Shown: positions 11,161 through 21,381 of the stretch, in pieces | Numbering within the stretch: the first letter of the stretch is position 1 | How the letters are laid out: each line of letters starts with the position of its first letter | Assembly: GCA_026075535.2 (NCBI GenBank) | Contig: AP026546.1 | Span: forward strand, 744,001 to 808,000 | From: Tricholoma matsutake | Lineage: Eukaryota > Basidiomycota > Agaricomycetes > Agaricales > Tricholomataceae | Length of the DNA stretch: 64,000 nt | Direction of reading: 5' to 3' | Notes under the pieces: generated by a model | Told to the model about the DNA's origin: nothing | What the model saw: only the letters and a program-made list of their open reading frames with translations | Database searches by the model: none | Translations under genes and position numbers: made by a program

Positions 11161-11935
11161 ATGCTTTCAAATACAAACTGCGTCCTGTGTATTACTAAAT
11201 TACTAAGCATCAAATTGTCATGCAAAATTTTCCCAGCACGAGCTCGTTCTGCTGGCTTTATGCTGTTTCTTTGGTTGGCCATAGATTTGTTGTGTTCAAA
11301 TTTCCAATGTTGCTGCGGCCCCCTGATTACTAGTCAATGCCACCAGCCTAGCCTTTACTGTACTCCTGACTATTTTTTTGGCTACAAAATCTACATAACT
11401 GAATCTTGTAATGTTCAACATTATTCTTATAGTCTTCTCATGCTCGTTTTCAGTCATACTTTATTTAAAAAAAATTTGCTGGTCAGATTGGTGGCTATAC
11501 AAAAGCAGCGGCCACTAGGTGACCCGCTCCATATGTATGTAGTTATGAGGAAAAGACTCTGAGTCGGACATTCCGGCATTCTAGTTCATCACAGCAAATG
11601 ATATCATCTCACGGTATACCGTGAGACAGCATGAGACTTGGATGTTATAACTCATAAAGGAGCCACCAGATCATGATCATATGGATACTTACTAATACTA
11701 CCTCTTACTACACGATTCTACCCTATGCTTGGCAGATCAGGTGCATTTCCATCTTAGGAACATGGAGCTTTGCGGTAGCAGAGAGTCCAAGAGTCTTTTC
11801 TCACATTCATATAGCAGTTTATAACTTGAACAGTGATTGTACCACCACCTCTTGATTTCAGTTCCAATGACCAGCAATTCAGCGCAGATACTTTGAATCT
11901 CTCCTAATCAGGCAGAGCCTGACTCAGACTCGAAT
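11161..11935. other. no supported gene
   Basis: Open frames occur here, the longest at 11134-11562, but their composition is A/T-rich and hydrophobic, with no motif. I treat this as intergenic. Confidence 0.35.
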
Positions 11936-12352
11936 TTGGTGCTTCATATGAAATTTCGAAATCTCACCCTTCTTCTCCACTTACTCACTACTATCAATCA
12001 GGGAAATGCCACACTCCCTGCCACAGATGCTCCTCCCATCCAGAATCTACCAGTCCACAGAAAGGTTGATGCAGTGACAACTATTCTAGTGCATAATGAA
12101 GAAGTCCTTGCCACTACAGCATATGCTTCCAGTGGAAGTCTTGTAGTGGCCAGTGTGATGCCCACAGAAGAAGCTCACTCTGAAGAGGATGATTATTTTG
12201 TCACTACTCCTTACACCAATCAAACACTGAATATCACTGCTGTCGCCAATCCAGAGCACAGTAATTCTGCAAAGGGCATCAGATTGGCTTCAGGCAAAGA
12301 TTTGTTGTCTCGCTTTGATCAAGATGATTGTTGGAAATTGATGAGAAAGTGA
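11936..12352 (+). CDS. hypothetical ORF upstream of deaminase-like gene
   Basis: A 138-codon frame ends about 130 bases before the deaminase-like frame. It contains QTLNITAVANPEHSN and a C-terminal GKDLLSRFDQDDCWKLM segment. The latter looks like real coding sequence and could be the first exon of the downstream gene, with an intron between. I do not recognise a family and the start is arbitrary. Confidence 0.3.
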   Translation: MVLHMKFRNLTLLLHLLTTINQGNATLPATDAPPIQNLPVHRKVDAVTTILVHNEEVLATTAYASSGSLVVASVMPTEEAHSEEDDYFVTTPYTNQTLNITAVANPEHSNSAKGIRLASGKDLLSRFDQDDCWKLMRK

Positions 12353-13275
12353 GCTTCTACCGGTACCTGGCATCACTTCCTCATTGCTTATAATGTATCC
12401 AGGGTCAGACAATCTACACTGGCAGACCATACAGAATCTGTATGTTCCTATCTCAATACATACAAGACTTCTGAGTCTTCTGTGCAACCCACTGAATCCA
12501 GGTGCTTTTCTCGCTTTCTTGTTGTGCAGTGTTGGAAGAGAATGAAACGATGGATTTTCCATTGGTCATTGCTTGGGCTTCTTCATATGCTAGATGAAGC
12601 AACTGACTCCTTGATGAAGTCAATCCAGAAGCATGAGTGGACCAAACCTGTTTGTGACCCGAGACTGGCTCGATATCTTGACCAAATGAACAATTTGAGC
12701 ATGAAAGTTTTGGTGATGTACTCCTGGAACAAGGAGGACACAGCTGATAGATATTTAGAGGTGTTATGCTCCAAGGAGCGATTAGCCTCATTCGAGATAT
12801 ACTGCAAGGACACTGCGACAACATTCTACAACTTCCTCTTGACCATCCTGGTTGGCTATGCCAGTGCCCTTCTGAGGTTGGAAGGGGGTATTGCTGCTAA
12901 ATCATCATCATCAGTATCCTTGAAGCATCTGAGGTCAAGGAAGAAGGATGACCAGAAGGAGGGCAAACTCAAGAAGGATGACAAGAAGGAGGCCAAACTC
13001 AAGGAGGATGACCAGCAACTTATGAAGGATGTGTCAAATCTGGTGCATAGTGTCACTTTCTATGGCAATGCTCTTGTCTGCATTGCACACTCCGATGCAT
13101 TAAAAGAACATCTCCAAGTTCTATTCCTGGGTGAGATGTTGCCTCCTGTAGCATTCAGGAAAGATGAATATAACAAATGGGCCACATTGTACATCGGTAA
13201 GGGAGGTGGAGTCTCCAAAGTGGCAGATGGTGTCGGCAGGGTGGCAAGCAGCATTGGCCAAGTTGCCTTGAAGGA

Positions 13276-13375
13276 CGAGGGGGAGGATGACGAGGAGGGG
13301 GATGGTGAAGAGGGGGAGGATGGCGAAGAGGGGGAAGATGGCAAGGAGGGGGAGGATGGTGAGGAAGGCGAGGAG
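13276..13375. repeat. GAGGGGGAGGATGGC-type coding minisatellite
   Basis: Repeats of 15-18 bases (GAAGAGGGGGAGGATGGC and variants) encode (E/K)EGEDGE units inside the deaminase-like protein. The frame is kept throughout. Confidence 0.75.
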
Positions 13376-13556
13376 CAGACAGAGGTGTCTAGATCTCACA
13401 TAACCATGATCAATTTCCAGACTGTCTGGAAATGGATCATGGCATTTGTTGGGCACTTCTCAGCACAGCATGCCTTGGAGAAACATGTTGGTGGTCTCCC
13501 ACCTAGTGAACCCATCCATCTCGATCTCCTCATTATGCCCCGCTCTAGGGTGAAAA

Positions 13557-13935
13557 TGTTGAAAGCTTAAGACGAGTTTAACACTTGTTAACAACTCCAG
13601 TCTACTGTTCAGAACACACTTATAACACACATTTAATGATAGTAATGTGTTTTGCACTTTATTCCAATTCAATCTCGTGTCTAGTTTCCCAGACATAGTA
13701 GGATTCCGCTTTTGTTTGTTCCTGTTGTGCCAGGAAACCGCGAGGCGTGAAAGTAGATGTCCACTATATCGCGTCTGCGTTCCCCTCTACGTCTGGGTCC
13801 AAAAATCTAAGTAATAGCTATAATACTAAGCGAGATATGAAGTAAACAAAGTTGGGTCTTAATATCTACAATCTAACTAGTATTGTAATAAGTCTGTTGG
13901 ACTATGTAGCAAGTGTTTCATCACTGTATTCAACA
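13557..13935 (+). mobile_element. solo LTR in deaminase-like gene
   Basis: The insert is 379 bp, begins TGTTGAAAGC and ends TATTCAACA, so its tips are inverted (TGTTGAA/TTCAACA). It is flanked by the direct repeat GAAAA (13552-13556 and 13936-13940). Removing it with one GAAAA restores the host reading frame. It has no internal retroelement sequence, so it is a solo LTR left by LTR-LTR recombination. The first 200 bp resemble the insert at 46981-47544, including GACATAGTAGGA and CCTGTTGTGCCAGGAAACC. The parent element (copia or gypsy) cannot be told. Confidence 0.88.
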
Positions 13936-14582
13936 GAAAATCGGTTCCTGGCCCTACATGGAGGGTTTAATCGAGGACACATTGAAGGCCCATTCGGTGA
14001 ACTATAAAATAATGATGGCGAAGTACATCTGCGAAGTCAAAAACCATGTCCTTGGAGCTGATACCAGTGGCAATTGGACGGAGCAGATTAGAATATTCTC
14101 GATATTCCAGAACCTGGTGAAGAATGGTGCCCACCCCGAGTCATCATTGGAGTTTCCTGGAGGCACACATTGCGAGGCTATTTTGGCTGTCTTCCTTGCC
14201 TACTGTAATGTAGCAACTTTGGAAGAGAAGGACGACCCCAAATCTAAAGAGCTTAGCCAGGTACTTGATCCACTTACCTTGAGGTTTAAATTCATTATTT
14301 TAACTTGTTGTGCAGAGACTGAAGTTTCATGATCAATGGATTTTGGTGTCAAAGCTATGCTGTCCTGTTTGCTGGGAGTTGATAAAACTTGTCAAAATTG
14401 AGGATATCTCAGATCAGGCATTTAAAGTCTGTGGTCGTCATGCCAATCTTTACAATGTGGAATTGCCAGAGTGGCTGCCTCATGATATTTTGGAGGCAAT
14501 GATACAGAAATTTCAACTTTTCGCATATCAGCAACTTGAAATCCTCAATGCCTGTGACTCATCGGTGAACACACACCCATAA

Positions 14583-15376
14583 CCTCTCTCGCGAAAGTAA
14601 CATGAGCATCGAAACTGCCAGTAGTGGTGTATCAATACCAGACCCTGACAAGGTGGACATCAATTCCTCCATAGGTAAGCATTTTTATCTTTTTCGATCC
14701 CAACCATCTGCTATAGCCAATTTTAGCCAACTTCTGTCTGACCACCGAGTTGAATGAATGGTTGAAACCTGCATGGAGGCCTTTGGGTTGTATACAATGC
14801 TTATTATCTTGTTGAATGAGCTTTTCAGAGTTTTGTTTTTCCTGTGCAAGTACTGTGTCTCCCATCTTTCAGTCACAGTAAAAAACTGCACATTTTTTTT
14901 TCATTCCGGCCTCATCTTCCCACCATTTGTGTATAACCACACACATTATTTATTTCATGCTTTCTGCTTATGGTTCCCCTGATAGTTCAAGCAGGAACCT
15001 GTTCAGGTTCAGAAGTAGTTGTCATCACATCCCTGGTTGGGTCTTCATTTCAAGTTTATGGATTGCTTTTATTTCTTCCAGATCCAGCTCATTTTGTATG
15101 CACTTGTACTTGCTTGTCCTATGTTGTACTGCAGCTCCAACACATTGTTTCAACTACAAGTTCAACTTGCATGGAAGGAAGACTCCAAAAGCCTGAGTGG
15201 CATAGAACAGTGGTTGGGGGTGTACTTCACCATGTCTGCACCAACCTTACTAGGGAAGCTAAGTTAGGGCCTGGCAGGGTCCAGCATTCTGGAGCACTGC
15301 CACTACAGGGATTATCTGAGTCCACCAGTGTCGGATGTCGAAGTTCGCTTTCTTACCTTGTACTTCCAACTTGAAG
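14583..15376. other. no supported gene
   Basis: Sequence between the deaminase-like gene and the right arm. Several medium open frames overlap in different frames without a motif. No gene is called. Confidence 0.4.
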
Positions 15377-15507
15377 TTAAGGGCAAGAGTGATAAATAAA
15401 GGGTTTTTTAACATTTCTGGCGCTATGTCAAAATTCTCGTGGTCTACTGAAACACCATATCTGACACATTGTGAACATTAGGAAAGGTCTGTCATGAAAT
15501 TATGCCC

Positions 15508-16261
15508 TTACTTTCCAAGTGCCTTCTTGAGATCGTTCTTGTCATTGGGCAAGTACAAATTACCCTGATGACTAAAGTGTTGGGGGAAAAAAATATGGAG
15601 AGCGCGGCACACATACTTGGAGAAGATAGGACAGATTAAATGCAGCAGACAAACCGTGTGATAACAGGCAGAGAGCCGATCATCAACAGTCGTTGCATTA
15701 AGAAACATATATGTGCTATCAGATTCCATGCTTCTGATTGCAGTTTTGATGACTTTGGGCCAGTCACCCATAGTTGCATGGCCCTGAGAGGTAGATTTTT
15801 AAACAGGCAAGTAGTGTTACAGAGAAAAAGAGATGCACAATTTTATCAATGAATGGCACTTCCCCCCTTTCTTTGGAGTTGCTCTCTGATGCTGTATCAA
15901 AAACGAATGCGACTACATCCAGGAGGCTATACTTCAGAAGTTCCTTCACAAGTATGTCAGCCTTTTTCTCAGGAAAGTCACTGGTTAGACAAAATCTTCG
16001 CAGGACCACCAATTTCTCCATTCCTGTAAAGTATGTTGACCTGGATTCGCACAAGTTCTCCTGCTCACGAATCACACCCAAGTATGCCTTAGCAGAATAA
16101 GCATTAACAGAAAATAATTGAAAAGTCAGTCAACTCACACACACATGAGATACTGCCATTTCTAGTTTATCAAGACCACCGGGGGCAGAGACAACATCCA
16201 CTTTCCAAGGAATGTCTTTGAAAAAGGTGCTTGTGGTACAAAATTTCTCCTGGTTGGCCAT
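15508..16261 (-). CDS. small three-exon protein, intact arm gene, unrecognised
   Basis: On the minus strand an ATG at 16261 starts MANQEKFCTTSTFFKDIPW. Exon 1 ends near 16145. Intron 1 runs to about 16088 and is followed by AYLGVIREQENL. Exon 2 ends at 15839, intron 2 is 15838-15784 (55 bp, GT-AG), and exon 3 ends with KKALGK. The product is roughly 210 residues, with no signal peptide and no motif I can name. The GGLDKLE and DVVAFVFDTASES segments suggest a folded protein. The near-identity of the two arm copies, with only a few codon differences, means recent duplication or gene conversion. The gene is divergent from the UF gene at 17 kb, with an AGTCAGAC cluster between them. Exact splice sites for intron 1 are my reading. 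Confidence 0.6.
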
Positions 16262-16345
16262 TTCGTCCTAGCACTGCAACCTTGAACTTTCAAGTCATAC
16301 ATGAATGTCAGGTACTAGAGGTTTCAAGCAGTGGCACTTGAGTGA

Positions 16346-16930
16346 CAAGAAGTCAGACTCAACACCAGCGCAGGTGATGAAAAGTCAGACCAGCAACTGC
16401 TGCCAGGAATATGGTAAGATATGACAAGAATGAGACTTGGACTTTAAGCTTCAAGAACTTTGGCAAGGCCCGGGGCTGCCACCACTTTGACTTGGAACTT
16501 GAATTTCAGTGGCTGTGTAAGTTTTGCCCACGGTTAACCTTAACCCTACATTAGCATGAGAACTTGAGACAGCTGAGTCAGACATTTCAAGTTCAAATTG
16601 AAAGCTTGAAGTTCACTTTCTTACCTCATACTTCCAACTTGAAGTTTGCCACTTCTTTCTGTGCTCCATTTTCTCCTACTCATTTTTCATCACCTGCAGG
16701 TCTGACTTTTCGTCACCTGCCTTGAGTCTGACTTTTCATCACTCAATCCTACTCGTACATTTGGACTTGGATTCCAAGAACCTCAGCTTTACGTTGCCTG
16801 TGGATTTCTTCTGAGTCCTCCCGCTTGCCATTTGGGTCGCCTTTGGTGACTTGAAGCCTCAACGCTATATTTACATCATCTGTACAACTCATCTGTTCTC
16901 TCCTACGTTTCTGGACACCTGCAGGTCTGA
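16346..16930. repeat. AGTCAGAC motif cluster 3
   Basis: GACAAGAAGTCAGAC (about 16343) and GATGAAAAGTCAGAC (about 16376) occur on the plus strand. GTCTGACTTTTCGTCACCTG, GTCTGACTTTTCATCAC and GGTCTGACTCC follow near 16700-16740 and 16925 in the opposite orientation. The cluster lies between the divergent arm gene and the UF gene. Confidence 0.65.
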
Positions 16931-16998
16931 CTCCTGCTTGCCATTTGGGTCACCTTTGGCGACTTGAAGCCTCAACGCTATATTTACATCATTTGTAA
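16818..16998. repeat. 65-bp direct duplication at the outer edge of the right arm
   Basis: The segment CTTGCCATTTGGGTC...CTCAACGCTATATTTACATCAT occurs at about 16818-16882 and again at 16932-16998. The first copy belongs to the arm and the second lies just outside it. This is the only direct duplication I see at the boundary, and it could mark how the arm ended up here. Confidence 0.75.
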
Positions 16999-17063
16999 GC
17001 CCTTACTTGTACCTCTCTTACTAGTACTAAGTAGTATTCTAATGGCTAGCAGGAACTCATCAA

Positions 17064-19135
17064 AATGACTGCCATGCTTGTGGATGATGATTTGCTGAGG
17101 TTTCGAGTTGATTATAGTGTGTTGAATCTTGAGTTTGTGATGGCTTGCCCACTGAATGTGTTCTTGCAGGGCCCATTGGTGTGACGGATGGCAAAGTCGG
17201 GGCTCTCCTCTTCAACGGAGAATATTTTGTCACCACTCCTAATCGAACCTTCATCCCCGAACCGCCAGCTGGAGACCGTAAAGTAATGATGCATGCCGAC
17301 AGCCTCTATGCAGATGACAATCCTATTCTCTGGCCACAGCCTTATAATGTGTTTAACTGTCCCCACGGTGCAATTCCTAAGGCTAAATCACTTTCCGCCC
17401 ATTTAATTATATGGTGGGAACCTACGCATGAGGACTTTATACCCTTGAGGGACCCAGCATCCCCATTCGGGGCCTTGGCAAGCTATCAGATTTGAAGCTG
17501 GGCGACCTGAAGTGTTCAGTGTCAATTTTGTTATCTCGGGTCCAAGCATTCATGTCAAATTCATCCAAATCTCAGGCACCGCCTACCCTTGGTCCAATGG
17601 TTAAAATGATCGAGCATGGCCTCGTCCATCTTTGGTCGGTATGGACAAACTTCTGTCAGATGGTGTTTGGCGTGAGGGATCTGCAAAGGTGTTGGCTTGA
17701 TGTAATGGCGATGTTGGATTACATGGAGGTGTACAAACCCCGGATGGACTCGACTAGGTTGGCAGTGGGCTCCCCATCAGTCGAAGTTGCTGACACTGTT
17801 GGTGTTTTCACCAATGATATATGCATTGTGCAGGACTTTTTCCATGCAGGCCTTCCATTCTGGTTGACACGGCCGGCCTCGGACCTTGGCCAAACAAATA
17901 TACTTGCAGTCATCCCACTTATGGTACCACACCACTATGGGATCTGCTTTGAGCCACACTGCCTCAATTACCCTATTATATACCGGGGCCCAGCTAGTTC
18001 TCATCACAAGCATGAGGCAATCTTACTGTATGCTTGCAACTTCCTGCACTATCCGGATCTGTTCGCCCTCCATGCCATCAAAATGAATACATCTGCATCA
18101 GGACATGTAGAAGCCTTAGTAAGATCAAAAGATGGACCAGGCGCCAGGGCCATTGGGGGAGTTAGCCAACAACATGGTGCCAACAAGGGTAAGGGAAAAG
18201 GAGTTCTTTGTAAGTAACCAGAGTTGTTTTGGCATCCATCAACTCACCCTCCCATGACAGATAATAAGCGGAAATCTTCAAATCCACCAATGGGCTGCGA
18301 CAAGTTTGATGTGTACGAGAGTCCCCTCATGCCACTCCCAATTCCTGCCTGGCGTGATGCGTTGAAGGTGGTTAAAAGGGACGAACCCCCAGCATCTTAT
18401 CACATGTGTTATCTATTTCCTGAGGCAGCAATTTTTGCTTCCACCAACGAGGCTCACCTTGCAAAATTCTTTGCCACATGGAAAGCATTTCAACCTGCCT
18501 GCATCTTACGAGTATTTTCAGTGGAAAGCTCAGCATCTCCCTTGTCCGGTCAACAGTGGCATGATTTTCTTCTTGATGGGCTTGTGGCACACAGCCACGA
18601 GCCAAGTTTAATTCGTCAATGTGAACAAGTCAAGGCCATCTTTGCATATGCTTTGGATGAACTCCAGATTGACCTTTGTCCTCCACCATCTGACAGTGGT
18701 CCCACAGTGCCAGTTGATGAGGCACAGAAAATTCTATGGGAATTGACTGAGCTTAATTTCCGCTTTGAGCTTTTGGCCCTTGACAAGCATGCCTCAGGCT
18801 TGTCACCCCACCGGGGTGAACATAAGTGGCAGGCTATGGTGCTAAAGTGTTTTGATGTACCTTCGCTAGTCGTCACCAATGTACAGCGGGCAAATTTTGG
18901 TTTGCAAGCTCATGACTGGCGAGAAAGGTTACCATTTTTGCTGGCGGTGAGGGCATTAATGAGGGATTGGGATGGACTGAAGCCAACGCCTCTTTTACTA
19001 CCTGATCTGGCCTCACATAATATGTATACTGAAGCAGATGTCCAGCAACTCGAGGACCACATAGCTCATTTTTATATGCAAACTTTTGATCGTTTATTTG
19101 GCCGTGCTGCAGTTGTTCCTACCTGGCTTCCATAA
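17064..19135 (+). CDS. UF family protein, copy 1 (uncharacterised agaricomycete family)
   Basis: A multi-exon gene. Exon 1 probably starts at the ATG at 17064. An intron ends at 17168, and the next exon reads GPIGVTDGKVGALLFNGEYFV, then PILWPQPYNVF and IIWWEPTHEDF. The following part (17492-18209) has FGVRDLQRCWLDVMAMLDYME and GVFTNDICIVQDFFHAGLP. A 51-bp intron (18210-18260) leads to the last exon, with PLPIPAWRDALK and ILWELTELNFRFELLALD, ending at 19135. All of these blocks recur in the copy at 57.3-59.2 kb. A one-base frame slip near 17465-17480 is needed to join the second and third parts; it may be mutation or an assembly error. I recall similar hypothetical proteins in mushroom genomes but know no function. 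It is preceded by AGTCAGAC motifs. Confidence 0.6.
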
Positions 19136-19597
19136 TTACCTATGTATAGTATATCTTTCAAAATCTTATTATCTGTGAACATCCTTCTGTTTTATTAGTC
19201 TCCACATTGTCCCAACTTCCAGTTTGAGTCATTTTAGTATAACCCATCATACATGGTCAAAGCAAAGGTATGGTCCTACAACTATTGATGATATCCACTG
19301 ATGATTTGGGATAGGAAACTTTGAAGTGCAAGTTTGATGGGAATGACAACAATAAGCTCACTCATCCCTCAGCATTAACTTGAACATTTCCTCATTCTAA
19401 TACAATGCCTCCGTAGCGTGCCCAACATTTACGGCCTTTTACTAATCCGGCAATATCGGACTCGGACTGTCAATTCATAAATTGACTCATACATGCTAGC
19501 GATCATTTTCTCACGTTGAGCCCTCCAGTCAGGCTGAGGTTTCTGGACATCGCACTGTTAGCAGAGTTCTGCCCACCACCCTTCTCATTATCTCGCC

Positions 19598-19946
19598 ATG
19601 GACCTGCCACCAGCCTGGTGTCAAGTCTGTGTTTGCAGGCACACATTCTCTGTACTACAAGACTATACTTTTCACAAGTGTAGTTGCCAGAAGACGAAGA
19701 AATGGCTTTCCAGTGGTCTGGAGAAAGCTAAAGAGGTCTGGCAGTCCAAGAAGCGTCGAAAAATGGAAGTAATGCAAAGCACAACTGCAGAAAGCCCTAA
19801 GGACCAAAATGTAGCTGTTGAACAAGAATTAAACAATGTTGCACTCGCCATGCAAAATGAAGTAAGACTTATGATGTTGGTGCAGCTCATTGCTCATTGA
19901 ATCACTATTATACCGGTTAGAGTGCTCCATGAATGACGAAGACTTG
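19598..19946 (+). pseudogene. Plavaka transposase, 5' part (before copia insertion)
   Basis: MDLPPAWCQVCVCRHTFSVL opens the protein. Its C-x2-C...H-x3-C zinc-finger-like cluster (CQVC...HKCSC) is usual at the N-terminus of Plavaka, a CACTA-related basidiomycete DNA transposon. The frame passes through a Lys/Arg-rich stretch and runs up to the copia 5' LTR at 19947, probably with one intron near 19860-19915. The gene resumes at 25650. No terminal inverted repeats could be identified by eye upstream (19150-19597). Confidence 0.75.
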
Positions 19947-20220
19947 TGTTGAAATTAATCCCAGTGATGCATGCTGTATACATGAGGCAATACATGCAGC
20001 ATACGCATGTTACTGCGCTTACTGTGCATACATGTGGTAAACACATTCCTGAGTCATGTGACGTCCTTATTATTATGTATATAAGGAGAACCTGTACCGT
20101 AGTAGGAATACAGTGTTCTTACCTCTGCTAACCCTAGCTGTAAGTCTAAGTAAACCCCAGGTAGGTTGTAAGGAACGTGTGGTCTCTTCCACTGTGCAGC
20201 GTATATAGTCTGCTCCAACA
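19947..20220 (+). repeat. copia 5' LTR
   Basis: The LTR is 274 bp, TGTTGAAATT to GCTCCAACA, with tips TGTTG/CAACA. It is identical to the 3' LTR except at 20035 (T here, C at 25459), a TpG/CpG difference. A TATATAAGG promoter element lies at 20078-20086. Confidence 0.95.
20078..20086 (+). promoter_or_regulatory. TATA box of copia LTR
   Basis: TATATAAGG in the middle of the LTR, where the U3 promoter of an LTR element is expected. The same sequence is present in the 3' LTR. Confidence 0.6.
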
Positions 20221-20232
20221 GGTTATGGGCCC
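20221..20232 (+). other. copia primer binding site, initiator-tRNA half-molecule type
   Basis: The bases directly after the 5' LTR are GGTTATGGGCCC. This is the complement of the anticodon arm of eukaryotic initiator tRNA-Met (GGGCCCATAACC), not of a tRNA 3' end. Drosophila copia is known to prime with a cleaved half of tRNA-iMet at the same kind of site, so this element probably uses that mechanism. Confidence 0.75.
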
Positions 20233-20469
20233 TGCTGGGCACGTCGCGAACGCGCCTTAATTGGCTGTGAACAACGTTGACTTCATTGTCTCCAAATTAT
20301 AACCTTGCGCTCTTCGTGAGCTGCATTGCGCTCCCTGCGAGCTGCATATAAAACCTAGGTTGACTAGGGTTAACCACTCTGAAGGAGTGTTTTCTCCTGA
20401 GAACGTTAAATGTGTTTTATTGAGTAAAAAGACTGATTGAGCGCTTTTAACAGCTGCCACCACAAAATC

Positions 20470-21381
20470 ATGTCTTCAACTCTCGAGAAACTCGTTCAAA
20501 CTTTTGACGGATCAAATTACATTCAATGGGCCAACTCAATGAAGGCGTGGCTCAGGTCTCAGGGCCTCTGGCAAATAACTAGCGGGGCAGAGCAAAAACC
20601 GCCCCCGGTGCCTCCCTTGACAGCGACGAATGCTACTTTGGTAGCGGATGCTAATGCCAAGCTCCAGACCTGGAGCAACAAAAATGACCAGGCCATTGGT
20701 AGCCTAGTGCTCCACCTGGCCCCCTCCATTCGGCAGTGTGCCAACTCAAAGGACACTGCTGAGGAGGTGTGGGATCTCATCCGTACCAATTATGGTGTGG
20801 ATGGCCCCTCCCAAGTCTTCGTGGACTTTAGGTCCGCAATAGCGATCAAGATCCCAGCTGCGAACCCTGTGCCGGAGATTGCTAGAATGGCAGACAAATT
20901 TGAGTGCCTTACGGCTGCTAATGTCGCCATCCCTGAGCTAGTCCAGGCAATGATCCTACTTGCTGCGATGCCACACGAGTACGACTCATTGTCCGCAACA
21001 GTCCTTAACACAACTGCCACTAGCGCCTTGACATTTAAACATGTCAAGGACTCCATTGTTGCTGAAGCCTCAAGGCGCACAGCAGTAGGAAAGCCCACTG
21101 GCCAGCCTCAGGCCAACAAACTTGCCGCTGTTAAGCGCAAAGGGGGAAACCCCAAATGGCAGCCCAAAGAAGGGCAAAACAGCAACGGAGACTCATCCCG
21201 AAAGCGTGGACGATGCGGGGACAGAAAGACTAAGGAGGAGAAGCCGAAGGAGAAACATACCCACCTTGCCTCCAATGCCTATACCACCATAAATGGTAAT
21301 GGCACCATCATACCGCCGATGTCACTCATACAGCTCATCGAAAAACGCGAACACACTCCCACAAGGGATCCTCGCTGCTGA
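20470..21381 (+). CDS. gag: copia Gag region
   Basis: The likely start is the ATG at 20470 (MSSTLEKLVQTFDGSNYIQW). The start region FDGSNYIQWANSMKAWLRSQ and the following helical part are typical of copia Gag (UBN2-like). The end is Lys/Arg-rich and has no clear CCHC zinc knuckle; only CGD and HTH fragments remain there. The frame ends at a TGA (21379-21381), but protease-integrase follows in the same frame only six codons before the next ATG. This stop is therefore probably a mutated sense codon rather than a natural gag end. Confidence 0.75.
   Translation: MSSTLEKLVQTFDGSNYIQWANSMKAWLRSQGLWQITSGAEQKPPPVPPLTATNATLVADANAKLQTWSNKNDQAIGSLVLHLAPSIRQCANSKDTAEEVWDLIRTNYGVDGPSQVFVDFRSAIAIKIPAANPVPEIARMADKFECLTAANVAIPELVQAMILLAAMPHEYDSLSATVLNTTATSALTFKHVKDSIVAEASRRTAVGKPTGQPQANKLAAVKRKGGNPKWQPKEGQNSNGDSSRKRGRCGDRKTKEEKPKEKHTHLASNAYTTINGNGTIIPPMSLIQLIEKREHTPTRDPRC

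Larger units (their letters stand above)
12482..14582 (+). pseudogene. OTT_1508-like deaminase-fold protein, split by a solo LTR
   Basis: One reading frame runs from about 12482 into 13556, is interrupted by a 379-bp solo LTR (13557-13935), and resumes in the same frame after the target duplication (SRVK, then IGSWPYME). A 55-bp GT-AG intron (14261-14315) joins the last exon, ending at 14582. The N-terminal half is helical, with a Lys-rich stretch and an EEGEDG repeat (about 13276-13375). The C-terminal half has T-H-C-E (His 14168-14170, Glu 14174-14176) and C-C-P-V-C (14358-14372), the two halves of a zinc-dependent deaminase site. A GRHANLY/LPEWLP ending follows. From memory this fits the OTT_1508-like deaminases expanded in fungi; their substrate is not known. 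Apart from the LTR the gene looks open, so disruption is recent or was tolerated. Confidence 0.6.
15377..16930. repeat. inner inverted arm, right
   Basis: Reverse complement of 6114-7385 with 284 additional bases (16087-16370) that hold exon 1, intron 1 and the upstream region of the arm gene. The right arm is therefore probably the more complete version. Its outer end contains AGTCAGAC motifs in both orientations. Just beyond it, a 65-bp piece of the arm is repeated (see 16818-16998). Confidence 0.85.

Noticed and set aside
11140..11162. Possible telomere-like repeat (GGTTAACCTTAACCCTAAC)
   Set aside because: Only one or two imperfect TTAACCC-like units are present, and the same string recurs as part of a longer dispersed repeat.
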